A stretch of DNA of 64,000 nt from assembly GCF_003602095.1 (NCBI RefSeq), contig NZ_RAHH01000015.1, forward strand, positions 1 through 64,000. Direction: 5' to 3'. Origin of the DNA: Rahnella woolbedingensis. Lineage in GTDB: Bacteria; Pseudomonadota; Gammaproteobacteria; Enterobacterales; Enterobacteriaceae. The notes beneath the pieces were generated by a model that searched no databases, was not told where the DNA came from, and saw nothing but the letters and a program-made list of their open reading frames with translations. A program made the translations under genes and the position numbers. Position 1 is the first letter of the stretch; each line of letters begins with the position of its first letter. Positions 10,705 to 20,444 of the stretch are shown here, in pieces.

Positions 10705-13227
10705 TCAGCGGACCACGGAACACAGCACTACCGGCTCATCACGGGGCCAGGTGCTGAGGTCTATCCGGTCGGTGACCGTGATTTCTCTGCCGCTCTGCAG
10801 ATCCCGGTAGGAACGGTGAGCCAGCGAGTCTGGCAGCAACACCTGCATATCAAATCCGCCTTGTGACTGGCTAAAACTGACCGTTTGCTCATCAAAGACC
10901 AGACGCGGTGCCGCGACAATCACGGCATCGTTCTTTTCCTGTCGCGCAAACGCGATTACGTTTTCAGCGCGATCGCCCGTTGCGGTCAGCGGCACATAAT
11001 CACCCTGCAAAAATAAGGCGGGCTTCTGCTGACGATAACGGGCGAGCACCGCGACAATATGTTGTTTCAACTGCCCGCTCGTCCAGGCGGCTTCGTTGTC
11101 CCACTCCGGTTTTTCTCCCTGTACCAGCAGCCGTTCCAGCTCACTGAAATCTGGCAGACGCCGGTTATCAGGATCCACCAGACTGTCATTGAGCAATTCG
11201 CTGCCCTGATAAATATCCGGTACACCCGGTGCCATCATTTTGATCACTGTCTGGGTCAGACTGTTCACCAGTCCGGCGCGGATAAAAGGCCGGAGTGCGG
11301 CGTAAAAATCATTCAGAAAAACGGGATTGTCCGGTGAAACCAAATGACGGGTATAACCGAGCACCGCGTTTTCATAATCGTCATTACTGTCACCCCAGTT
11401 GGTGCGCAGTTTGGCTTCACGCAGCGCTTTTTCAACGAAAAGCTGAAGTCTTTCATTGAGTTCACTTAACCCTTCTTTGTCGTCCGGACGCAGCGTTGCC
11501 GGCCATGCACCGGCCAGCGCCTGATAGAGCATCCATGCGCCGGTCAGTTTCGGTGCCGGGCCGTCGGGCAACGTGAGCACTTTAGACTGATTCATCTGAT
11601 GCCAGCGGGTGACATTTTCCGCCCAGAGTTCCGGCGCTTCAGTCAGGGTAAACAGTCTGGCGCGGGCATCTTCGCCGCGTTTGGTATCGTGAGTTGAGGT
11701 AGTGGAGAGGGCGGCCGGTTGTTCTTCGAGACGGCGGCTCATTTCCTGATGGAAGCGGTCGGGAGAGAATTTGCGCAGCAGAGGCTCGGCGCCCACTTCG
11801 TTGAGGGCGAGATCCATATGCTGGCGAAAGAACAGGGTATCCTCCACGGATTTCGCCATCAGCGGGCCGGTCAGTTGCTGAAAACGGGTGCGGAACAGAC
11901 TGGCCTGACCGGATGCGCAGGCCGGTGTTTGCGCAGAAATAATGCGTGCCAGAAAATCGAGAATATCCGCAGGCACGTCGAGTGCGGAGGTATTTATCTT
12001 CGCGATAATCTGATGCAGCAGCGCAGCGTCATCTGCGGGCAGTCCCTGTGATGTACCATAGGTGCGATAAACCGGGAAAGCGATCAGCAGTTCCCGCAGC
12101 GCGGCGCGCAGGGTATTGGCATCCCATGCGTGGCATTCTTTTCCCGCAATATCCAGCGCCAGCTGGCAGAGCGTGTTGAATTCCCCTTCGAAATTTTTCT
12201 CGACCATCATCAGTTTGGCGGCGCGTAACTCGTCGCGCATATCAACCGGCTTGCCGACGACGTTCTCATACAGATTGCGCAACACTGCGATGTTTTCATC
12301 TTCGACCAGCACATCGGAAAGCGCGGCGATAAACTCATATCCGGTAGTGCCGGAAACCGGCCAGTCAGCAGGCAACCGCTCGCCTTTGCCGAGGATTTTT
12401 TCCACCGTGATATAGCATTCCGCTCCGGCTTTTTCCCGCAGACGTTCGAGATAGGCTTTCGGATCGGCAAGGCCGTCCACATGATCGACCCGCAGTCCGC
12501 TCACCGCGCCGGAATGCACCAGTTCGAGGATTAACCGGTGCGTATCATCAAACACCGCGTCATCTTCCACCCGTACGCCTGCGAGGCCGGTAATTTCAAA
12601 AAATCGCCGGTAGGAGAGCTCGCGCGGCGCATCCCGCCATGACATCAGCCGGTAGGGCTGGCGCTCATGTAAATCGGCTAAAGCCGCGTGATTTGGTGGG
12701 GTTTCGCCTGACGGATAGGTGTCTGGCGCGAGAGGGTAATACGCATCGAAATAAGCCAGCGCGGGCTGACCGGTTTGGGGATCCGGCTTCAGGGTGATTT
12801 CACCCTTTGCCAGCACCTCTTCAAACGTATCGCCGAGAAATGGCAGGGTAAGCCGCCGCGACCAGTCGATGTCAAAATGCCGCGCATAACGGCTTTTTTC
12901 ACCCTGTTCAATGACGTCACGCCACCACGGATTTTCCAGCGACGCGGCCATGTGATTGGGCACAATATCCAGAATCAGTCCCATACCGGCCGCTTTCAAT
13001 GCCTGCGACAGGCGGTCAAATCCTTCGCGTCCGCCTAATATCGGATCGATTTCATTGGCGTCAGTAATGTCGTAACCGTGCGTAGAGTCGGAGGTCGCGG
13101 TAAAAACCGGCGAGGCATACAAATGGCTGATCCCCAGATGTTTCAAATAAGGGATAAGTGTCGCTGCTTTGTCAAAGTCCATGCCATCGCGGAACTGAAT
13201 TCGGTAGGTCGCAGCGGGTATGTTCAC
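10705..13227 (-). CDS. treY: Malto-oligosyltrehalose synthase
   Basis: An 840-residue GH13 enzyme that isomerises the reducing-end alpha-1,4 bond of a maltodextrin to the alpha-1,1 bond of trehalose. The N-terminal signature TYRIQFRDGMDFDKAATLIP, followed by LGISHLYASPVF and HGYDITDANEIDP, is diagnostic. Catalytic-domain segments include LRVDHVDGLADP (nucleophile region) and TSTHDTKRGEDARAR (conserved HD). It starts with GTG at 13227, only 2 nt after the treZ stop, so the two are translationally coupled in one operon. The partner TreZ releases trehalose. The pair probably draws on glycogen for osmotic, cold or desiccation stress. No glgX/treX debranching gene is adjacent. Confidence 0.95.
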   Translation of the reverse strand: MNIPAATYRIQFRDGMDFDKAATLIPYLKHLGISHLYASPVFTATSDSTHGYDITDANEIDPILGGREGFDRLSQALKAAGMGLILDIVPNHMAASLENPWWRDVIEQGEKSRYARHFDIDWSRRLTLPFLGDTFEEVLAKGEITLKPDPQTGQPALAYFDAYYPLAPDTYPSGETPPNHAALADLHERQPYRLMSWRDAPRELSYRRFFEITGLAGVRVEDDAVFDDTHRLILELVHSGAVSGLRVDHVDGLADPKAYLERLREKAGAECYITVEKILGKGERLPADWPVSGTTGYEFIAALSDVLVEDENIAVLRNLYENVVGKPVDMRDELRAAKLMMVEKNFEGEFNTLCQLALDIAGKECHAWDANTLRAALRELLIAFPVYRTYGTSQGLPADDAALLHQIIAKINTSALDVPADILDFLARIISAQTPACASGQASLFRTRFQQLTGPLMAKSVEDTLFFRQHMDLALNEVGAEPLLRKFSPDRFHQEMSRRLEEQPAALSTTSTHDTKRGEDARARLFTLTEAPELWAENVTRWHQMNQSKVLTLPDGPAPKLTGAWMLYQALAGAWPATLRPDDKEGLSELNERLQLFVEKALREAKLRTNWGDSNDDYENAVLGYTRHLVSPDNPVFLNDFYAALRPFIRAGLVNSLTQTVIKMMAPGVPDIYQGSELLNDSLVDPDNRRLPDFSELERLLVQGEKPEWDNEAAWTSGQLKQHIVAVLARYRQQKPALFLQGDYVPLTATGDRAENVIAFARQEKNDAVIVAAPRLVFDEQTVSFSQSQGGFDMQVLLPDSLAHRSYRDLQSGREITVTDRIDLSTWPRDEPVVLCSVVR

Positions 13228-13229
13228 GT

Positions 13230-15011
13230 TTATTCTCCCCGGGAAAGACGGACGATGATCGAAACGGGTTCTAACTTTCCTGTCGCTTCGGGCCAGGCAA
13301 ACAGCGTGTCACCCGGTTGTTCCGGCAGTGGCTGCGCGGTTTCCCCGAGATTGAAGGCCAGAGAAAGGGTGCCTTTGGGGAATGTCCAGGTGACGGCGAG
13401 AACGTCCCCGCAAGCCTGCACGATTTTGCCGACGTTGCCCTGTGGCGGAGTGAGTAACGGCACCACATATTCCCGGCGCAGCGTGAGCAAGGTTCGGGTC
13501 AGCGCCAGATTGTCCGCACCTTCAGGGCTGGCGGTCTTCTGCCAGTCAAGTTTAGACCTTTCGAAAGTTTTTGCGGCGTTAGGGTCGGGCACGCTCTCAT
13601 TGCCATATCCGCTGTGGCCTTCAAATTCCCGCGCACGTCCTTCGCGAACGGCTTTCGCCAGTTCGCCTTCAAAATCGGTGAAAAACAGAAACGGATGGGT
13701 TTCGCCATACTCTTCACCCATAAACAGCAGCGGGATATGGGGCGACAGCAGTAACGCCGCCAGCAGGACGCGTGTTTTGCGCACACCGGCCAGCGTAATA
13801 AGCCGGTCGCCCTGTGCGCGGTTACCAATCTGATCGTGGTTTTGAATGAAATCCACAAAGGCAACCGGGGGCTGACCGTGGCTCTTTTCCCCGCGAGGCT
13901 TGCCGCTTTGCGGGGAAATCTCCCCCTGATAGGCGAACCCTTCAGCAAACGCGCGGGCGGCCATGCCCGTAGGGTCAGCGGCGAAATCCTGATAGTAAGC
14001 ATGCGTTTCGCCGGTGCTGAGAACATGGATGGCGTTATGCAAATCGTCATTCCATTCGGCGGTGAACAGCGGAACCTCGCCTTCCGGCGTGCGCGGATGC
14101 AACAAGGTAACATTGCGGCTGTCTTCGGTGGTCAGATGGAGGGGGCGATCGGTGATTTCAGCGCGGATCCGCCGGGCGATCTGCGGCAGGATGTGCGGTT
14201 CGGAGGCATCTTCCATCTGATCGACGGCGTCAAAACGCAGCCCGTCGAGGTGGTACTCTTTCAGCCAGTAAAGCGGCGCTTCCAGAATGTACTGACGGGC
14301 GCCATCCTGATCATAGGCGATGCCTGCGCCCCAGGCCGTCTGGCGTACCGGATCGAAGAACTGCGGTGCCAGCAAAGGCAGATAGTTGCCCTCCGGGCCA
14401 AAGTGGTTGAGCACGATATCCAGCACCACGGAAATGCCGTGACCGTGTGCCGCATCGACAAACGCTTTGAAATGATCCGGCGTGCCGTAAGCGGAGTGCG
14501 GCGCATAAAGCAAAACACCGTCATATCCCCAGCCACGATGACCACCAAACTGCGCGAGCGGCAGCACCTCTATCATGGTGATGCCGGTTTCGGCGAGATA
14601 AGGCAGTTTTTCCATCGCTGCCCGAAACGTTCCCTGCGGGGTAAACGTGCCGATATGCAGTTCATAAATGACCGATTCTTCCCACGGACGTCCTGCCCAG
14701 TCAGGGTTTTGCCACTGATAGCTTTCTGATGACATGACAAGCGAAGGGCCGTTAACGTCCGCCTGCTGGCTACGTGAAGCCGGATCAGGCACCGTCATGC
14801 CATCCGCCAGCACAAACTGGTACGCCTCACCGGCAGACACACCGGTAGCCTCGGTCTCAAACCAGCCGTTTTCAGCGGCGGTCATTTCTTTATCCTGACC
14901 CGAGAGCCGCAGGGTTAATTTCGCCTGACCCGGTGCCCAGACCCGAAAGTGAACCGTACCGGCGGCAATGAAATTAGCCCCCCAGCTGGTGGTGAATGCG
15001 CTGAAATACAT
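13230..15011 (-). CDS. treZ: Malto-oligosyltrehalose trehalohydrolase
   Basis: A 593-residue GH13 enzyme that cleaves trehalose from maltooligosyl-trehalose made by TreY. An N-terminal CBM48-like beta domain (FRVWAPGQAKLTLRLSG) precedes the catalytic barrel. Barrel motifs are DIVLNHFGPEGNYL, GLRFDAVDQM (nucleophile Asp), LTTEDSRN (acid Glu region) and FIQNHDQIGNRA. The ATG at 15011 has a GAGG-containing leader; a second in-frame ATG at 15026 would add five residues and place that ribosome binding site inside the gene. It is first in the treZ-treY operon. The plant-type trehalose-6-phosphate route (otsAB) is not in this window. Confidence 0.95.
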   Translation of the reverse strand: MYFSAFTTSWGANFIAAGTVHFRVWAPGQAKLTLRLSGQDKEMTAAENGWFETEATGVSAGEAYQFVLADGMTVPDPASRSQQADVNGPSLVMSSESYQWQNPDWAGRPWEESVIYELHIGTFTPQGTFRAAMEKLPYLAETGITMIEVLPLAQFGGHRGWGYDGVLLYAPHSAYGTPDHFKAFVDAAHGHGISVVLDIVLNHFGPEGNYLPLLAPQFFDPVRQTAWGAGIAYDQDGARQYILEAPLYWLKEYHLDGLRFDAVDQMEDASEPHILPQIARRIRAEITDRPLHLTTEDSRNVTLLHPRTPEGEVPLFTAEWNDDLHNAIHVLSTGETHAYYQDFAADPTGMAARAFAEGFAYQGEISPQSGKPRGEKSHGQPPVAFVDFIQNHDQIGNRAQGDRLITLAGVRKTRVLLAALLLSPHIPLLFMGEEYGETHPFLFFTDFEGELAKAVREGRAREFEGHSGYGNESVPDPNAAKTFERSKLDWQKTASPEGADNLALTRTLLTLRREYVVPLLTPPQGNVGKIVQACGDVLAVTWTFPKGTLSLAFNLGETAQPLPEQPGDTLFAWPEATGKLEPVSIIVRLSRGE

Positions 15012-15168
15012 CTCTTTACCTCGCATAAAAATGGGCGATGAAACGGTCAGTTAGCAAACGAATAATAATCATAGACGAGGATGACGGAGCCGGGGACTTG
15101 TCGCATAACTTGCCGGATGACTGGCCCCGGTTATGGCCGGGGCGTTAACGGAAAATATCCGGCTGAAA

Positions 15169-15360
15169 TCAGGATGAGGAGGTGAAAAATACGATGGAAA
15201 TAACGAAAGAGACGACAGTTCCGATGAGCAACATGCATTTGCTCGGCGTGAAGAACTTCTTGTTCTGATTGGCTTTATAGGCCTTGATTAATAACCACAG
15301 CATCACTATGCCAATGATAATAAATATTATGCCACCTGATAGACTTGCGACGGGAGCCAT
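15169..15360 (-). CDS. Small two-helix membrane protein, function unknown
   Basis: A 63-residue protein with two predicted transmembrane segments (about residues 8-26, GGIIFIIIGIVMLWLLI, and 43-60, MLLIGTVVSFVISIVFF) joined by a basic loop containing KAYKANQNKK. The positive-inside rule puts the loop in the cytoplasm. The ribosome binding site AGAAGGAT lies 6 nt before the ATG. It is transcribed alone. I do not recognise the family; similar small inner-membrane proteins are often stress-induced in enterobacteria. Confidence 0.65.
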   Translation of the reverse strand: MAPVASLSGGIIFIIIGIVMLWLLIKAYKANQNKKFFTPSKCMLLIGTVVSFVISIVFFTSSS

Positions 15361-15668
15361 ATAAGTATCCTTCTCATCGGTAAAACCTGAATTATAGCTC
15401 AGCCTCAGAGAAGCGTTATAAGGTGAATATCAGCGTTCGTTTTCAAAGTGGGCATCAGACGATATGTCGTGGCCGGCCTGTCAGCGGCAACGCCGCATCC
15501 GGACTGTACTCATGAACCCGACCAAATGTATAATATATCACCGCGATAATGACGCGGCGGAATTACATTTTTGCAGTGACTTAAGTGAAATAAAACGTGG
15601 AATAAATCGTATCTTTAAAAATGGATTTCATCCTCAGATAATAATCTTACAATACCTAAGGGAATAAA
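15361..15668. other. Divergent promoter region upstream of the binding-protein gene
   Basis: The region separates the small membrane protein (minus) from the substrate-binding protein (plus). A 67-codon plus-strand frame (15464-15667) lacks a convincing ribosome binding site and resembles no protein I know, so it is not called. An AT-rich stretch at 15630-15660 has GATAAT-like words but no good Fur box. Confidence 0.4.
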
Positions 15669-16775
15669 ATGAAGTTTCTTCATACTTTGCTTTTCATGCT
15701 GTCAGTCGTGATCGCCGGACAGGCCAGTGCGGCAACCACCACACTGACCGATGTACTGGGAAATAAAATAACCCTAAATACTCCGGTAAAAAGAGCGGTA
15801 TTAGGTTTTTATTTTGAAGATTATATGGCCGTTGGCGGTGAACAGGCCTTTGATCATATTGTCGGCATTTCCCGCGAAGCCTGGCATGGTAAGGTTCCGG
15901 CCAACTGGGATATGTATATTAAACACCGCCCGTCCATTGCCGACATCCCGGATATAGGTGAAATCGACCTGCACAATGTGTCACTGGAAAAAGTGATCAG
16001 CCTGAAACCGGATGTCGTCATTTTAGCCAGCTGGCAGTACGCCGCACTGAAGTATGAAGTTACGCAACTTCAAAGCCTGAACATTCCGGTTGTGGTGCTC
16101 GATTACAACGACCAGACGGTTGAAAATCATGTGAAATCCACGGAAATTATCGGGGTATTAACCGGCCAGACCGCCCGCGCGGATGAACTTGCCCGGCTTT
16201 ATAAAAATAACCTCGCGCTGATTGAAGACCGGATCAAACAGGCAAACCTGCCTGAGCCAAAAGTTTACATTGAATTTGGCAATAAAGGTCCGGCGGAGTA
16301 TTCATTTACCTACGGCGAAAATATGTGGGGTGTGATGCTGCGTCTCGCTGGCGGTGAGAATATCGCGGCACCTTTTGTAAAACAGTGGGGCGAAATTAAT
16401 CCCGAGCAATTACTGGTCGCTAAACCTGATGTCATTTTTATTTCCGGCAGGGAAAATAATAAGGTTGATAACGCATTAGAAATGGGTATTGGGGTCAATG
16501 AAGCCACGGCGAGAACAAAACTCAACGGGTTCGCGCAACGTAATGGCTGGAGTTCATTACCGGCAATAAAAAATGGCAAACTCTTCGGCGTTTACCAGGG
16601 CGCATCGCGAACGCTGGTTGATTTCACGATGGTGCAGTTTATCGCCAAATCTCTTTATCCTGACTTATTTAAAGATATTGATCCTGTGAAAAGCTATCAC
16701 GATTATTATCAAAAATATCTGCCCGTCACGCCGGTGGGAACCTTTGCTTTATCAGCCAGCGGTGAGCAACCGTGA
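15669..16775 (+). CDS. ABC transporter substrate-binding protein, iron-siderophore/cobalamin type (orphan)
   Basis: A 368-residue class III periplasmic binding protein with a Sec signal peptide ending at ASA (residues 20-22). The mature start TTTLTDVLGNKITLNTPVKRAVL and the segment VSLEKVISLKPDVVILASW are typical of FecB/FepB/BtuF-like proteins that bind metal chelates. The ribosome binding site AAGGGAAT precedes the ATG. No permease or ATPase gene is adjacent, and the next gene is convergent, so this is an orphan binding protein that must use a permease encoded elsewhere or have a sensing role. The ligand (ferric siderophore, haem or cobalamin) cannot be assigned. Confidence 0.87.
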   Translation: MKFLHTLLFMLSVVIAGQASAATTTLTDVLGNKITLNTPVKRAVLGFYFEDYMAVGGEQAFDHIVGISREAWHGKVPANWDMYIKHRPSIADIPDIGEIDLHNVSLEKVISLKPDVVILASWQYAALKYEVTQLQSLNIPVVVLDYNDQTVENHVKSTEIIGVLTGQTARADELARLYKNNLALIEDRIKQANLPEPKVYIEFGNKGPAEYSFTYGENMWGVMLRLAGGENIAAPFVKQWGEINPEQLLVAKPDVIFISGRENNKVDNALEMGIGVNEATARTKLNGFAQRNGWSSLPAIKNGKLFGVYQGASRTLVDFTMVQFIAKSLYPDLFKDIDPVKSYHDYYQKYLPVTPVGTFALSASGEQP

Positions 16776-16845
16776 TTGTGGCTGTTTGCTGATAATCAAT
16801 TGCGGCGCTACGTTGCGGTGACGGGATAATCATCCTGCAATCTTC

Positions 16846-16880
16846 AGACGCACCTTACCAAATAAGGTACGTCTTTGCTT
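16846..16880. terminator. Terminator between convergent genes
   Basis: The arms AGACG-c-ACCTTA and TAAGGT-a-CGTCT pair around the loop CCAAA. T residues follow on the plus strand. It lies between the convergent binding-protein and monooxygenase genes. Confidence 0.75.
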
Positions 16881-16881
16881 T

Positions 16882-18009
16882 TCAGAACTGCGGCTGTGTA
16901 AACATTTCCACCAGGCTTTGCGGGGAGTCAGCGCCGAATAAGGTCACTAAAAGTTCCTGAGTTTCCACGGCAACGGCGGCGGTGCGCAGGAACAGCTGTT
17001 TTTCGTATTCGAGGATAGCGGCGCTTAAGTCGTCCGGATTGGCGGCAATCGCTTTGCCCAGTTCTGCACCATCAAACAGGGCGAGATTTGCCCCTTCACC
17101 ATTCGGTGCCATCAGATGTGCCGCATCGCCAATCAGGGTGACACCGGGAACATGTTGCCATTCGTGCCCGTAAGGCAGCGAGTAAACAGGGCGGAAAGCA
17201 GGGGCGGTATCACTTTCTGTTATCAGCGATAACAGTTCCGGTGCCCATCCTGCAAATTCGGCGGCCACTTCAGCCAGCGAAGTTTTGGCTGTAGTGCGGT
17301 CGATACCTTCCGGCCAGTCCAGAGGTTTGTTCAGCGACACATAGGTATGCAACACACTGTCAGGTTCGCGGTGCGCCAGAATGCCTTTGCCGGGAGCCAC
17401 GGCAAACATCGACCCGCCGCCGACCGCCTGTGCGCCCGCCGGATGCCGTTTATCGGCATCCCGCAGCCAGATTTCCACATAGACATTACCGGTATAGGCC
17501 GGAGTCGCGGCCGAAACCAGCGGGCGAACCCTGGACCACGCGCCGTCCGCGCCCACCAGAAGTCCGGTGATTGTCTCTGACCCATTTTCAAATCTCACAA
17601 CGTGCTTCCCGACGCCGTTGGCCGTTACCGACGTCACTTTGTGCCCCCACTGAACGGTTCCGGCGGGCAGGGATCCCAGCAGGATCTGGCGCAGTTCGCC
17701 GCGCAGCACTTCCGGACGGTTGCCGGTTCCGTTATCACCTTCGGCAAAAAGCAGCGCGCCGTTTTTGTCGTAGACTTTTGTGGCTTCACCGCCTGCATGG
17801 ATAAGCCGGGTGAATTCTTCGTATAACCCGGCGTCTTTCAGTGCCAGCTGTCCGTTGTAGTCATGAATGTCCAGCATTCCGCCCTGAGAGCGTGCTCCTG
17901 CCGAGGCATCTGCCTCATAAACTGTCGCCGCGATGCCGTGAACATGCAGTACTCTGGCGAGGACTAATCCGCCAAGCCCTGCGCCAATAATCGTGATAGG
18001 TTGTGTCAT
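16882..18009 (-). CDS. FAD-dependent monooxygenase, TetX-like
   Basis: A 375-residue class A flavoprotein monooxygenase. The Rossmann FAD motif GAGLGGLVLARVLHVHG (residues 9-25) and the second FAD motif GDAAHLMAPNGEGANLALFDG are both intact. The segment ARSQGGMLDIHDYNGQLALKDAGL closely matches the tetracycline-inactivating TetX enzymes as I recall them, so it is a TetX-like homologue. Whether it destroys tetracyclines is not shown; many chromosomal relatives hydroxylate other aromatics. It starts at ATG with AAGGAA upstream. It is divergent from a MarR regulator over two identical operator palindromes, which predicts induction by an aromatic ligand. Confidence 0.9.
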   Translation of the reverse strand: MTQPITIIGAGLGGLVLARVLHVHGIAATVYEADASAGARSQGGMLDIHDYNGQLALKDAGLYEEFTRLIHAGGEATKVYDKNGALLFAEGDNGTGNRPEVLRGELRQILLGSLPAGTVQWGHKVTSVTANGVGKHVVRFENGSETITGLLVGADGAWSRVRPLVSAATPAYTGNVYVEIWLRDADKRHPAGAQAVGGGSMFAVAPGKGILAHREPDSVLHTYVSLNKPLDWPEGIDRTTAKTSLAEVAAEFAGWAPELLSLITESDTAPAFRPVYSLPYGHEWQHVPGVTLIGDAAHLMAPNGEGANLALFDGAELGKAIAANPDDLSAAILEYEKQLFLRTAAVAVETQELLVTLFGADSPQSLVEMFTQPQF

Positions 18010-18052
18010 TTTGTTTCCTTAAGAATGTTGAACAGGCGGGAATGACGCCTGA

Positions 18053-18096
18053 GTTGATATGTCAACATGCTTATCCTTTCGGGTTGATATGTCAAC
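18053..18096. promoter_or_regulatory. Tandem MarR-type operators between monooxygenase and marR
   Basis: Two identical 14-bp sites, GTTGATATGTCAAC, lie at 18053-18066 and 18083-18096. Each has GTTGA/TCAAC arms around TATG. They are exactly 30 bp apart, about three helical turns, so two dimers would bind one face of the DNA. The right copy sits immediately upstream of the marR start and the left copy near the monooxygenase promoter, which fits repression of both genes. Confidence 0.8.
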
Positions 18097-18111
18097 CTTG
18101 TATGATAAACT

Positions 18112-18588
18112 GTGGCTATGAAAACAGAAAAATTAACCGATCAGGAACTCATGGCGTGGCGGGGTTTTCGCCGGATGGCTGAAGTGATTTCATCCAGAAT
18201 TGCCAGCGAGTTACAGAAAGCGACCGGCATTTCCGGGCAGGATTTTGCCATCCTGGCTCTGCTGAAAGCGACCCGCCACGGAGAGCTCCGGCAGCGTGAC
18301 ATTCAGCAGTTTCTTGGCTGGGACAAAAGCCGCCTGTCACATCAGCTGAGCAGGATGGAGACCCGCGAAGTCGTGACCCGTGAGAACCGGTCGGGGCAGG
18401 GCGTGATGGTGTGCATAACCGAAGAGGGCATCAGGCAAATAACTGAGGCAGAACCGCTACATGCCGCCGCAGTCAGACAATATTTTCTGAAATTCCTGAC
18501 CACAGAGGATACCGCCGCGCTGACGGATATCGCCGGCAAACTGCGCAAGGGGAATGAGCCTGACGCCACTTATGAGGATTTCCAGTAA
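18112..18588 (+). CDS. MarR-family transcriptional regulator
   Basis: A 158-residue winged-helix regulator. The DNA-binding core runs about residues 45-105 (DFAILALLKATRHGELRQRDIQQFLGWDKSRLSHQLSRMETREVV), with the wing at NRSGQGVMVCITEEG. Start codons GTG 18112 and ATG 18118 are both possible, differing by two residues. There is no strong ribosome binding site, so the transcript may have a very short leader. It is divergent from the TetX-like gene and presumably represses it and itself through the GTTGATATGTCAAC sites. The inducer is probably a small aromatic compound related to the monooxygenase substrate. Confidence 0.88.
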   Translation: MAMKTEKLTDQELMAWRGFRRMAEVISSRIASELQKATGISGQDFAILALLKATRHGELRQRDIQQFLGWDKSRLSHQLSRMETREVVTRENRSGQGVMVCITEEGIRQITEAEPLHAAAVRQYFLKFLTTEDTAALTDIAGKLRKGNEPDATYEDFQ

Positions 18589-18746
18589 GTGGGGACGCAA
18601 ATGAGCGCTGCTTTATACTCTCATTGCTGATTCATATAAAAACGTAATCCGTCAACAACTGCATTCCCGTTCTTCGGGCGGCTTCAAGGTAAATTTTTGT
18701 TGAGCAAGATATATTACCGGCTTGTTGTATTTTGGATGCTCCGGGA

Positions 18747-20444
18747 ATGTACGAATTTAATCTGATCTTGCTGCTGTTACAGCAAATGTGCGTGTTTTTG
18801 GTGATTGCCTGGCTGATGAGTAAAACGCGGTTATTTATTCCGCTGGTTCAGGTCACGGTGCGCCTGCCGCACAAGCTGTTGTGCTATATCACGTTTTCCA
18901 TTTTTTGCATTATGGGCACCTATTTCGGGCTGCATATCGAAGACTCGATTGCCAACACCCGTGCCATCGGCGCGGTGATGGGCGGATTGCTTGGCGGGCC
19001 GGTGGTCGGGGGATTAGTCGGCCTGACCGGCGGGATCCACCGTTATTCGATGGGCGGCATGACGGCGCTGAGCTGCATGATTTCAACCATCGCCGAGGGA
19101 TTAATAGGCGGTCTGGTTCACAGCGTGTTAATTAAGCGTGGCCGCATCGATAAACTGTTCAATCCTCTGGTAGCGGCTGGCGTGACGTTTGTCGCTGAAA
19201 TGCTGCAAATGCTGATCATCCTGCTTATTGCCCGTCCGTTTCACGATGCGCTAAATCTGGTCGGCAGTATTGCCGCGCCAATGATGGTGACCAACACCCT
19301 CGGCGCTGCGATGTTTATGCGCATTCTGCTGGATAAGCGGGCGATGTTCGAAAAATATACCTCGGCTTTTTCGGCGACGGCGCTGAAGGTGGCGGCCTCA
19401 ACCGAAGGTATTTTAAGGCTCGGTTTTAACGAAGAGAACAGCATGAAAGTGGCGCAGGTGCTGCTTAAAGAGCTGGATATCGGTGCCGTGGCGATTACCG
19501 ATCGCGAGAAATTACTGGCCTTTACCGGTATCGGCGACGATCACCATCTGGTCGGCAAACCGATAGCTTCCGAATATACCTGGCGCGCCATTGAGAACGA
19601 TGAGGTGGTGTACGCCGACGGTAATGAGCTGCCTTACCGCTGTTCACTGCATCCCAACTGCAAGCTGGGTTCAACGCTTGTGATCCCGCTGCGCGGTGAG
19701 AATCAGCGGGTGATCGGCACCATCAAATTATATGAAGTCCGCAACCGGCTGTTCAGTTCCATCAACCGCACATTGGGTGAGGGCATCGCTCAGTTGCTGT
19801 CGGCGCAAATCCTCGCCGGTAAGTTTGAACAACAAAAAGCGCTGCTGGCGCAAGCTGAAATCAAACTTTTGCACGCGCAGGTGAATCCGCATTTTCTGTT
19901 TAACGCCCTTAACACGCTGATGGCGGTGATCCGCCACGACAGCGATAAGGCCGGGCAACTGGTGCAGTATCTCTCGACGTTCTTTCGCAAAAATCTCAAA
20001 CGCTCTTCCGAAGCCGTCACGCTGGCGGATGAACTTGAGCATGTGAATGCCTATCTGCAAATCGAGCTGGCAAGATTTCCGACGCAGCTGAAGGTGGATT
20101 TGCAGGTTCCTGAGGCCTTTTCCAGTCAGAGCTTGCCTGCTTTTACTCTGCAACCGCTGGTGGAAAACGCCATCAAACACGGCACTTCTCAGCTGCTGAG
20201 CAATGGCAATATTGTGATCCGTGCCTACAGCGAGGGGCAGATGGTGATTGTCGAAGTGGAAGATAACGCCGGGCTATATCAGCCGGAAGAGAGCAGTGAC
20301 GGACTGGGTATGAGTCTGGTGGATAAGCGTTTACGGGCGCGATTTGGCGATGATTACGGGATTACCGTTAGCTGTAAGCCTGATGATTTTACCCGGGTGA
20401 CTCTTCGTCTGCCGTCTGAGGGAGCAATATGTTACGAGTTCTGA
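18747..20444 (+). CDS. btsS: Sensor histidine kinase BtsS, LytS type (pyruvate sensor)
   Basis: A 565-residue inner-membrane sensor kinase, close to the 561 residues of Escherichia coli BtsS (YehU). The N-terminal 5TM-5TMR-LYT region (about residues 1-190) carries [24 protein letters not shown] domain (about 215-350) follows, then the His-kinase core with the phospho-acceptor in [16 protein letters not shown] and a HATPase domain ([10 protein letters not shown]). BtsS binds extracellular pyruvate with high affinity and activates BtsR. The start is ATG 18747, matching the known N-terminus MYEFN-L; an upstream TTG at 18732 is rejected. The gene overlaps btsR by 16 nt. Confidence 0.95.
   Translation: MYEFNLILLLLQQMCVFLVIAWLMSKTRLFIPLVQVTVRLPHKLLCYITFSIFCIMGTYFGLHIEDSIANTRAIGAVMGGLLGGPVVGGLVGLTGGIHRYSMGGMTALSCMISTIAEGLIGGLVHSVLIKRGRIDKLFNPLVAAGVTFVAEMLQMLIILLIARPFHDALNLVGSIAAPMMVTNTLGAAMFMRILLDKRAMFEKYTSAFSATALKVAASTEGILRLGFNEENSMKVAQVLLKELDIGAVAITDREKLLAFTGIGDDHHLVGKPIASEYTWRAIENDEVVYADGNELPYRCSLHPNCKLGSTLVIPLRGENQRVIGTIKLYEVRNRLFSSINRTLGEGIAQLLSAQILAGKFEQQKALLAQAEIKLLHAQVNPHFLFNALNTLMAVIRHDSDKAGQLVQYLSTFFRKNLKRSSEAVTLADELEHVNAYLQIELARFPTQLKVDLQVPEAFSSQSLPAFTLQPLVENAIKHGTSQLLSNGNIVIRAYSEGQMVIVEVEDNAGLYQPEESSDGLGMSLVDKRLRARFGDDYGITVSCKPDDFTRVTLRLPSEGAICYEF

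Noticed and set aside
15464-15667. Plus-strand frame of 67 codons just before the binding-protein gene.
   Set aside because: No clear ribosome binding site and no family-like sequence; it lies in the promoter region of the next gene.
15620-15668. Possible Fur box upstream of the iron-siderophore-type binding protein.
   Set aside because: GATAAT-like words are present, but no 19-bp match to the consensus could be found; calling it would be wishful.
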